Below are positions 1 to 10,800 of a DNA stretch of 64,000 bases, one piece after another; within the stretch, counting starts at the first letter, position 1; every line of letters starts with the position of its first letter. Location: positions 46,553,515 to 46,617,514 of the forward strand of contig OU015528.1 of assembly GCA_907165065.1 (NCBI GenBank), in the 5' to 3' direction. Both the position numbers and the translations under genes were made by a program. Below the pieces are notes generated by a model, which had not been told where the DNA came from, did not search any database, and saw only the letters and a program-made list of their open reading frames with translations. This stretch comes from Caprimulgus europaeus. Lineage: Eukaryota > Chordata > Aves > Caprimulgiformes > Caprimulgidae.

Positions 1-1100
1 GCTGTCCTTGGGGTGCAGAGCCTCTTGAGCCACAGAAGGGACTGTGGCTTCTTGCAGGGTGAAGCAACGTGGGGGCATAACCACTGGTGTCTTGTGCCAC
101 CATGGTCTTCCTTCTGCAGGATTTCATTCACCAGTCGACAGGAGGCTGCTCCCATGCAGCATGCAGGGTCCTGGGACAAGGAGAGATGGGTGTGCTGTCC
201 TGCAGTGTGGGGACAGCCCTGGCTGCCAGGAGCACAGGGCAACAGGCAGCGATGTGTTGGGCATCCAGTGCCTAAAGCACAACAGGGCTGCATTTAAACA
301 GTAGCTAAAGATGTATTTGTGCCATGAGGGCTTGTCTTGGCCCTCTGCCTCAGAGTATATTAATCCAAATAATGTCTGTGTTCTCTGTTCGCCATAAATT
401 ATTTCTCTGCTGCAGCCTTTCAATTCACTGCAGTACGTGGCTCGGCAAGCTCCCTGCGCAGCGAGCACAAGCTCCCTGACTGGGAACAGTATGCCATGAT
501 GGAAAACCAGCACACCGCTCCAGAAACCTGTGTGTTTGCAAGAAAGGGCCATGCTTGGCCTGATTAAACCCCAAATTTCCCAGGAATGCTCCAAAACTCA
601 GTAAGGTTATTCTCACCTCAGGCTTTAGTGCTCTCACCAGAGCCATGAGCACTGGCATTTCCAAAACAAGTCACCAGAATTGTTTTTCTTTGCATGAAGA
701 AAGATTTTTATTTTCCATTCTCTCCGGGCTTGCAAACAGTTGACCTGATGGTTCAAACCAAAAAGAAAAACAAACCAACTTCCAGGCAGAGACTGTGTCT
801 TAAGAATTTAAATCCAGTAAGCAGAAGTATAAAAAATGCATCACTCAAAAGAAAAGCTGGGAATGGGAATAGCAATTAGTATAGGCCAAGGCTGTAGCTA
901 ATGCTTTTGCTGCAAGAAGGAGAATGGATGAGAAATTGCACATTTCTATCCTTCAATGTACTATCTGCACTATCTACTTTTTAAAGGTATGTTTAAGACA
1001 TCTTTTTAAAAGGAATTGGAATACTGCTAAAGGAAGGTATTAAAAAATTGTAAACCCTGACTAGAATCAAGGTTACCTTAAAAATTATCTTTTTATTTTA
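1..1100. other. Upstream flank / ERP27 intron, no exon recognised
   Basis: Presumed to be part of the ERP27 intron preceding the first visible exon. I looked for the exons that should encode the signal peptide and the start of the first thioredoxin-like domain and found none, so they probably lie upstream of the window. The open frames here are short and overlap on both strands without coding character. Confidence 0.5.
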
Positions 1101-1102
1101 TG

Positions 1103-1148
1103 CATATATACACACACACGTGTGTGTATATATACATGTATATATATT
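1103..1148. repeat. TA/CA/TG palindromic microsatellite
   Basis: Alternating TA, CA and TG dinucleotides. The 16 bases at 1112-1127 form a perfect palindrome centred on CG, with TA runs on both sides. It is an alternating purine-pyrimidine tract that could form a hairpin or Z-DNA. It sits just before the GC-rich block. Confidence 0.85.
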
Positions 1149-1189
1149 TGAGTGCGCTTCGTTCTGGGTTTCTCCCCGTTTTAAGAACT

Positions 1190-1850
1190 CTATGGCTTCG
1201 CATGATCACCGTGTCACCGGTGAGCGTGGCGGTAGCAGGTGAGGTTTCAGAGCCGCGGGCTGCCGCAGGTACCTGCCGGCTGCGGCTTGCGGACCCACCG
1301 CGCGCTCGGCGTCGCCGCCTGCTGACTTCCCCAGTTCTGGGAGGAGCGGGGGCGGAGGGATCTCTGCGGCATCCTGGCCACGCAGGCTAGGTGACAACGG
1401 GAGAGAAAGCCCCTTTCCGCGGCGCCACGCCACCTCCCCCGCTCCTGGGCGGCCACCACCCCCGGTCCCGCTCCCCGCTGCCGGGCGGCCGGCAGGTGTC
1501 GCCCTCGCACCGGCTCCGGGTGGGCGGTGCTGGCCGGGGGGTGTGTGTTGGAGGGTCGCTCCCCGGGGCAGGCTCCGCTCTCACCCCACCGCCCCCCGCC
1601 TCTCTCTCCGCAGGAACCCGGCAGCCCCGGAGCCTCTCAGTTTCGCCGAGCGGCCGGCCGCATCCCGGAGGTGCCCTTCGGCCTCAGCACAAGCCCCGCG
1701 GTCCTGTCCCACTACGACGTCGCGGCGAACACCGTCAGGCTCTTCCGCAGGGTGCGTGGGCCCGCGGCGTGGCAGGGTGGGGGGACGGGGACGACGACGA
1801 CCCGCTGCCGTGGCCGGAGCACCCGGGGAGCTAGACACTATGCTATGTAA
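1190..1850. promoter_or_regulatory. CpG-rich block (CpG island-like) around an ERP27 exon
   Basis: An abrupt change from AT-rich flanks to very GC-rich DNA with many CpG dinucleotides. The first visible ERP27 exon (1614-1751) lies inside it. Such blocks usually mark a vertebrate promoter, so it may be an alternative or internal promoter. GC-rich exonic DNA with no promoter role is the other possibility. I see no TATA box and no confident initiator ATG for ERP27 in it. Confidence 0.6.
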
Positions 1851-4800
1851 AAGGCTGTATCTACAAAGTCAAGGCTCTGGTTTGGGAGTTGCCCTGCCCG
1901 CGGGTTCGGGTGGGGGAGGTTCTAGGACAGGCGCTACAGAGGAAGTGCAATCTCCAGGTAGTGGTGATATAGAAGCGGCTCGTCTCTCCTTAAAGCAAGC
2001 CAAGCAGAGGCTTGTCATTGACAGGCACTTGGCCTGCCCACCAAAAAGCACATCAGTAGAGCTTCCTGCCCCAAAGAGCCCTTTAGCTTTTCGTTTGCAG
2101 AGTGCCCATCACTGAGACACGCAACATTTAGCACATCTGATGAGGTTCTCCATTTTAAGATCTCCTGCGGATCTGGTCCAGCACCCAGTTCTTTGCAAAG
2201 AATGATGTCTGTGTTTCTAAGTGACCCTACTGGAGTTCAGTGTTACTTGGACGGGGTTTCTGTGGTTTTGGAAAAGCTCCTGAGACACGTGAAAAGCATC
2301 TAGAGGCCATGTCACAATGGATCAACACAGCAGGCTTGGTATCAAATCTTGCCAAGTGCCACTTCAGGCAGGCAAAGCTGTTTCCCTGGGTGCAAAACAT
2401 TTCCATCGTGTCTGAAACCAGATCCAGACCGAGTCTCTGCAGTTACAGATGCTCTGCCACCAAAATAAATGCTAAATGCTCCTGTCTGTCTCCTACACCA
2501 TGGTTTGCAGAGTTATTCTCTAAATACGCTTTGGGTATGGGCCCATTAAAAATGTTACTTTGCAATTTCTTAGGGATGGATACTGTGCAAGTTTAAATCT
2601 TTGTTGACTCCAGCTTTAAATGCTGGTGCCTCATTGAATTTGAAGCTATAGTTGCTGAAATTTAAGGAGGCGATGTTGGGAAGGACCATATACTTGCTTC
2701 AGGAGTACCAACAAAAGCTAAGAGCAAATATTCTACTAGTTATATAAATTTTCTTGTGTTGCCCCTTCTCACACAAGTGTAGCACTTGAAAACTTGAGAG
2801 AGAGGTGTATCTGAGGAGGAGGGGGGCCCTAGGTAGCACAAGATGTCCTGAAAGCTCATGAAGTGTTGTGTCACCAGAGCTCTAAGCATATTGGATGTGT
2901 GTGGGGGGAACAAGGGCATACTACATGTATTAGGGAACCTAAGTGGGGCAGCTTGGCCAAGTTCTAGAGCCGGGTTGTACAAGAGTTGGAGAAAACAAAT
3001 TTGTTCCCCTTTCTTTCTCATCATTTCCTGTGCTGTGTTTACCACTAGCATTATCCATATAATTCAAAGAGAATGATCTGAGAGTGAGCAATAGATAGGC
3101 AGGTCCTTTTCTTTGCTATGGGCAGATGTTGCAATTGGAAGCAACACCCATCTCAGTTTTGGTTCTTAGTCATGGTGGTTTTCTTCCAAAAATACTGAGA
3201 AGACCCTTTGTTTTTGAACTGTGGCAGATAGTGAGGATGACTGCATTGGGAGGGTGTTTGATAAAAAAAAAGTGTCTGGATTGTTGGAATTGGATTATAT
3301 TGAATATTCTTTGTTCACAGTCCAATTTTTGCAGCTGAACTCTTGTTTAATAGGGAAAGAAAAACAACCAAGGAACTAATACACTAGTCAGGTTCAAATG
3401 TGGTTGACAATTCACTTATCTAATTGTCAGTTTTTCTTAAATTAAGTTATTCAGACACATTATTTTTCCTCTTATTCTGTGCTGAATACTGTGGAGTATT
3501 AAGGGGTCAGAGATAAAAAGATAAAAAAAAAAAGAACTGAGACAAGAACTTAGAATCAAATACTCATTTGAAGAATACAAAGATGCATGACCAAGATAGC
3601 AGTGAATCAGAGGCATAAACTCATTTTTTCTTTGCTTTTGCAGAGTATGAAACACTTCAAAAGCTTAGAATTTTAAACCATAATTACAGTAGTAGGAAAG
3701 GCTGCTGTCAACTGGTAAGACCTCTTTGCATATAGTGGAGGGAAACTGATTTATTCTAGTGAGGAATCTGGCCGGATAGACCTAAAAAGAACATAATTAA
3801 TGGATGCTAACAAGCTAATTATGTGGACAAAGACATTTTGAGTAGAGCTTCAACTGTTAGATGCAGGCTATTTTCCAGTCTTATTTTCTTAAAATCATAA
3901 ACGTTGAGCACAGATTTAAAATGTTATTATCCCAAAATAGAAATCAGGTGTTTCCAGAAGCCCATGGAAGTCAAAGGAAGACTTTCTGTGGAGTCTGGGG
4001 TGTTTTAGATTGGCCTGTCAGATCTCACCCACCCAGGTGTTGCACTGGCCTGATCTCATTTACTTTGGTAGAGCTGCCCTTTCATTTTATGCAGGAGGAA
4101 AATCTGTGAGAGGAATCAAGCTGCACAGCCTGAGAAGCACCAGTTTGGGTTGCCAGACAGGGTGCTGTGGGCCCCTACCACATCAAACCTTGCCAATGAC
4201 CACAGAACAGCAAAAAGGGCTTTAGATGTCTGCATACCGCTGGACAAACTAACACAATCTCTTTCAGGGGTCATAGAGATGCAGAGAATGAAATCTGGGG
4301 TGTGCGTGTGGACCTTTCATCAGCCTCAAGAACTTCATTCAACACTGTGGTGGTTTAACCACAGGTGCTTGCTCACCCCTGCCCCCCCCACCTCTGGTGG
4401 GATGGGAGGAGAAAACGTAAACGGGGCTCACGGGTCGAGACACAAGCAGTTTACGGGGATGGTGAGGAAGAGAGAAACAACACCAACAGTACTAATGAAA
4501 GAATCTACAACACCAGTGATACACGGAACCAAACAGCTCCCCACCCCACCGCCTGCTCAACTGCGGTACCCGGTACCCCCCTCTCCCTGGAAGTTCCCTG
4601 TTTAAATACTGAGCATGACATGGTACATGGTATGGAATAGCCCTTTGGCGCCTTCGGGTCTGCTGCTCCGGCTGCTCCCCTCCCAGTTCCCTGTGAACAA
4701 TTAACTCGAGTCTAACCAAACCCGTGACAAACGTGTATCAAAGGCCTTCAAATCCCAAACTTTGATCCTATTGCGTATCACAGCTCAGCATCGCCGTGGC

Positions 4801-7800
4801 TCAACTCAGTCACGTCCTGCGGTGGTACTGCACAGCAATTCTGCCTCTTTGGGTAGTTAGCTATCACGCAGTGGTTGCCTGGTTGCCTGCTTTTTTTCTG
4901 TTTAGCAGGTCGTGAACACTTCAATAAAATCACATAATTTGGTTGGGGGTTGGAGTGTGGAGATATGTATGGCAGGATGGATTTTTCTCTAAAGCTAAAA
5001 TGTGCTGGCCTTGGTTTATTTATATTTTTTTTTTTACTGTACTGGAAAAAAAATTCCTCTTTTTATTGGAAAGATTTCCTGCTTGCACAATGTTTCCAGG
5101 AAATCCATACAGGCCTATGCCAATGTTTATTACTTGCAGAAGTAACAGAAGAAACAGATGAAGATTTTAAAAAGGGAGGTAAAGCCAAAATCGATGCGAG
5201 GAGTTAGGCTAATGATCTCTTCCCCACAACCCCTGGAATAGTTTATCAGCTAATCTTCCCTGTCACCAGTGCATCAGTAGCTGACACTGTAGGGATGTTT
5301 AGAGTCTTCATTGATTTCTGTTATGCATGAGTTTGCCTTGTCCTTGGGAGACTGAAGGAGGGTTAAAGATCTTTATCTCAAAGTGCAGGCTGGTCTCTAG
5401 ATTCTGGACCTCTGGAAGTGGCGATTATGTGGTGGGAGGGAGAAGATAGTGGTGTCCCAGGGGGTAGATGTCTCCAGGAGTGAGTGCCATCAGTGCCTCT
5501 GGAGGGGGTGCTGAGAGGAGAGGACAGCTGTGACTGTAGGTGTCTTTGTGTCTCTTTAGGTAGACAATGACCGGAGGGATCTGGATATGAACAGCAAAGA
5601 TGTTGATGTTGAGAAGATGACTCGTTTTGTTCGGATGAATGAACTCCGCCTGGTGACAGAGTACAACCCTGTGGTAATTACCAGATCCCTACAGTCCTCA
5701 CCCCAGCACTTGTCCTCCTCCTCATGGGCCCTTCTTGGATCCTCTGACCCAAGAGTTTGCACACTCAGTTATGTGTGAGGGTTATGGCAATGGTGTGGAT
5801 GGGGTTGGGGAAACCACACAGCTCTTCGCTGCTACTCCATATAGGGACTGGAAACAGACACAGTGCTGGGGCATGAAAATGGGGTGGGAGAGGAAGGGAG
5901 GCACGGTGGTTCCTTTAGCTTTCCAGTAAATTTAGGGTGTTGGTGGGCAGAGAGTTCAATTTCTTACCACTCCTACCGGCAATGCTGCTTCCTCCCATGG
6001 GCATTTGCCATGTTGAGCCATGGCTGCAGACCCTGATCAGCCAGGATCCCCTCTCTTTGGATGAGAAGTCTTGAGAAACATGGAAACTCGAGTCACCTAC
6101 TCCCAGAAGGCAGGCTTTTTTTTCACGTGGTACATAGGGCTTGATGTAAGTCCAGCTACTTGAAGGCATATTCGAGAGCCAGTTGTAAACTTCCCAAGCA
6201 AAACATTTCCCATTGCCTCCAACCCTTTCTCCAGGATTCATCAGTTCAACAACAACACAAAACCCCACCAAATATAGGATGTTTCCATGTTGTCCATCTT
6301 CATTAGCTCACCCATCTGACTGGCACTGACAGGGTCCCAGTGCTCCACGCTATAGAGAGTGACCAAGGATTTAGGCTCCTCTGAAATCTCAGCAGTTCAC
6401 TGGGCTCATTGCTATGGAGTCAATAGGTCTTAAAAGCCCCAATGGCCACGAGACTGAGACTTTATCATTGCTGATGAGTTTTTTTGTGGACAACAGATGG
6501 GTTTTGATGGGTTTTGTGCTGCTGGGTTTTTTTGTGGATAGCTACAACAGTGTTGACCAGACTCAAATTAATCAAAGGAGAAAGGCGCAACCTCTTTCAA
6601 AGCCCTACCTTTTCAAGCTGATGCCAAGGATCAGCTCAGAGGGCTGACACATTCCCCAGTTCAGGTGCAGCCAACCAGTTGAGAGAGCATTTGATTTTGG
6701 AAATGCAACATTTTGTTTCCAGTATGAAATACTGCAGAAGTTCCAGGTTTTTTCTTAAAACAAACAAACAAACCCCAACAACTACAATAAAAAGGATTTT
6801 TTTTTTTTTCATTTTGATAAGAGTTGTGAAAAATGACATGCATTTCAAAATCATGTAATATTTCTGGGGACAGAAGAGCTATATCCTGCCCCACTGTCCT
6901 CCCATCCTTTTGAGAACACCCAAGTCACATCTGCAGGGATGTTCTTGTTACCTTCATAATTGCCCAGGCCTTGTAAACCCTTGGTGTGTCCACTTTGTCT
7001 TTTGACCATTCATTAGATCATGACTCTTTCTTATGCGTTTCTGCTGATGCTTTGGGCTGTTGCTCCATGGTGTCCTGTTTGGCACCCGAGCTGTCTCCCT
7101 GACCGAGGAGTCCTGAGCGGTTCAGCGGGTCCCCTGCACCTTGACTGGCAGTACGCATGTTGTTCCAGGTTTTTTTCCAGACACTCTGGAGTCCTATCAA
7201 GGTGCTGCAATTAACAGTGCCTCCAAGCTCTGCTGATGTAGCTTGTTTTTTTGTAAATATTTATTCCCGGTGCATACACTGTTTACATCTAAGAATGCTG
7301 CTGGTCAGCAGAGGCTGGGTTCACACAGATCACGCTGAGTGCTGCCAAGAGTTTCTCTCCCCATCCTGGGGCCCTTAATGTTTCTCCCACATACCTTAGG
7401 CATTTTTATGCAATGCTTACCCTGTGTGCTTTCCAGGATAGTCAGATGTGACCTGGCCATGTTGATGAGCTCTGCTCATCACTCTTGCATGAGGTTTCAT
7501 GGAGAGGCACACCTCTCTCTGTGTGGAGCTGCCAGAGGAACTGCAACTCCAGCCGTGCCCCTCTTTGCCCAGCCCCATAGTGGCCCTTGGTGCTGGTGGG
7601 CTTCAGCCTCATCTTCAGCTCCATCCTCTCCCATGAGATCTTCTAATGCTCTCCAGCTTTGGTTTGCATCCCCTCTCCTTCCCCCTACCCCACCTACACA
7701 TCACCAGAGAAGTGAAGGAATACAAAATGTCTGATAAATATTGGGCTAATAGCAGAGTCCTGGCTGCCAAAAACTAAATGCTTTGCGGTGCATGGCCCTT

Positions 7801-10800
7801 GCCAGCGTGCACTCCCTGACCTCTTCTTTATTACTCCTGGAGTGTCTGGAAACTTTTTTTTTCCCGCTGGCTGGGAGCTGCACAGTCTGTGCTTCCGTGG
7901 TTTCAGTGGCACAGGGGAGGCAGCAGGTCTGACTTGGCTGCTGTTTAGTTTGAGGGAGAGGCTGCAGGGCTGCGGGAAGCGGGTGGAAGAAACAAGATGA
8001 TGAGTGAGTGAGTGAGTGCCTGGAGATGATGTGGCAGCTTCTTGGGCAGTGCCATCCCTATCTCTTCACAGAGGGCTAGTGTGTGCTGCCTGCTTGGCCC
8101 TTGCTTAGGGGGTGAGGGACAGCCAGCTCCAGGTCTTCTCCCACTGTAGGACTGCAGAGGGAATTTTAACCCTCAGCACTCCGGAATGCCCAGGCCCTGG
8201 GATTGCTGATATGGGGCTCTGGACTCATCCGCATCCTACACACAGTGTAATGCTAAAGGAAGGAAACACCAACCCTAACACCACAAAGCTTTCCCACTTT
8301 CTTGCTCCCATTTCAGCTAGGTGGTGGACCTCAGTGATTCAGGGCACCCTTACGTTCAGTGTTTGCTGGCTTTCCCTCTCCACTGCCTTGCCCCTCTGTC
8401 CTTCAGCTTGCTGTATCTAGGCAGACTCCCTGCCTAGTCACTGACTATCCTGAGGCCAGTAATGAACCCTTGTCGTCTTCGGGCTATCATCTCAGGAATA
8501 GGCAAAGTCAGGAGGTTAAGCACCTTCACAAAGAATACAGATTGGATCTCTCCTGCTTTAAAGGAAGCTGTCCTGCTTGTGGGGCTGATTTGCAAAGAGA
8601 TCTCAGCTGAGACATGAGGACTAATGTCCCTCTGGCACTGCATCCCATGCGGATTGAACGTTCTCAGTTTCCTTGTGTGTGTGTGTTTCTTTCTCTCTCT
8701 GTCTGTGGTGGCCATATTTTCGGCAGACAGCAATAGGTGTGATGCAGAGTTCACTCCAGCTTCACCTCCTCCTGATCACAGACAAGATGTCCCCAAAACA
8801 CCCCAAGCGAATGCGCAGATATCGAGCGGCAGCAAAACTCTTCAAGGGAAAGGTAAGTCCAAACAGAGAGGAAGGGAAGCCATTAGGGAGAAAAAAGGGA
8901 GAACAGTGATTTCTTCTGTTGATGGGGAGGGCATAATCTGCTCTCTGCATTAGGGGAGCAAAGGCCAAGTGGCAGGAAAAGACGATTAGCTGGATATTTA
9001 AGCTAGACCTCTTCACCTTTTTTGCCTCCTTGTAGGGAGATTATCCTCTGTATCTTACTCCTCTGCTCCCTCAGTGGAACATTATGTACTTCCTTGCTTT
9101 TGGTCCAGTTTTGTTTGCTTGCACTGGGAGATGACAAACAGCTGCTGCACTTCTGTCTGGCCATGGTTGCATTCCACTGGTGTGAGAGGCGATTTTGAAT
9201 ATACAGCCTGCGAGATGCCAAGAAGCGTTATATAAGTGACCAGACAGCAATTAATGTTGTGATACTTCTTAACTCTTAGCCTTCTGGTTGGATCCTGGGG
9301 AAATAGCTATTCTAAAGGAGTTGCAAGTGGGTTTGTCAGATTTCCCACACTAAGGTGATGGGATAGATGGGGTCTTTCAGAGAAATTTTACCTGGTTCCC
9401 ACCCCTCTGTGGGCAGAACTCCCCATACAGTAAATCTTCCCATGGCTGATTCTCTGCCAGCAACTGGATTACAGGGGAATTTGTGTCCAGGGAACAGAGG
9501 AAGGAACTGTCAAGCAAAAGAGGATTGGGAGCAATAGGAAGACATTTGGGGCAAGGGAGAACAGCAGCTGGGAGGGGGCAGAGGATCACAGCAGCAGAGA
9601 AGGATAAGCTGAGGAGCAGTGGAAGAGATCTTCCTGGGAGAAGCGTGGAGCTGGAAAGAGTTTGGGTTTAAGAACTAGAACGTCTGTGGTCTCCCCTCAG
9701 GCAGCTACTTCTTCTAACATAGTGCTTTGCTGTTTAGCATCATTATCCTTTTCTGATGTGGCTGCAGCCAGTTTTCTCTTCATGTGACATGCCCAAATCT
9801 GAGCAAATGTGAATATTTTTCTTAGAAATACTTCACAAAACATTGGATAAAATGTACTGAAGTCCAGATAATTTATGAATTGCCAAGAAGCCAAATCTAA
9901 CTTTAAAAAAAAAAAAAATCATGCAGGCAGTTTTCCCACTGAATCCGTCTAGAAGTTTGCCAGAGTAAAATACAGAGATTAAAGATGTCTAATTATTTCC
10001 ACTTTACTGCAGTGCTTCTGCAGGACACATAGATGAAGGGACTTGGAGTTTAATAATGTTGTTTTTCCCCAGAGAGTGGCACTCTGAGGAGTAAACTGTG
10101 ATTTGGACTCTCCTCTTACAAAGCAGTAAGAGGGAGCTAGGGTCCTACTGGGGTTTGCATTGCTGAGCCAAACTAGCATAAGCATCTTCAGTTTTCTTTC
10201 CATAGTGTCAGAGTATAACATGACAATTACAGCTGGTGTACCTCATGGGTGTTTGCAGAAGTTTCAATAAGGTGATGTTGGGAATAACAAAACCAGCTTT
10301 TGCTGCAACTGATATAACTGATTTACAATGTCAAAATTATTTGGGTAGAGATGTTTGCAAAGTCCCTTTTAATTTATTTGTATACCCATTTAGAAATGGG
10401 TTCTGGGAAACTCGAGAGTCTTTCAAGAGTTCTTCCATGGAAGTGAAAGGATGGTGCCCTTTCTCCTGCAGTCATTCATACACTTTTTATTTTTCTTGTC
10501 AGATATTGATGGCTCCAGAACAGAGGGAGATAACATTTAGAGATGCCTCTTTTAGCCATAAACAGGGTAACCTGTAAATATGGATTGTCTGTGTCACTTA
10601 ACAGATATCTGCAGTAAAGTTGTTTTTATAGCTTGCTTTTCTTTTAATTCATGACTGATGTTTTAATTTTGCTTTGATGTACTATGTAAGCTATGTAAGA
10701 AATTACTTAAATTTCAGAATTTGATCTTTTTGCTTATACAGTCTCCTCAAAGAATGAAGGTTGCAGCTCCATGAAGTTCAAAGTCAAACACTGACTATGA

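Noticed and set aside
1206-1260. SVAVAG frame considered as the missing ERP27 exon (human EVAVIGFFQ)
   Set aside because: Only a few residues agree, the aromatic residues are absent and no upstream part of the exon is recognisable.
1391-2115. Long overlapping frames (147 and 190 codons) in the CpG-rich block
   Set aside because: GC-rich DNA lacks stop codons. Only the 1614-1751 part has homology (ERP27), and it is in another frame with clear splice borders.
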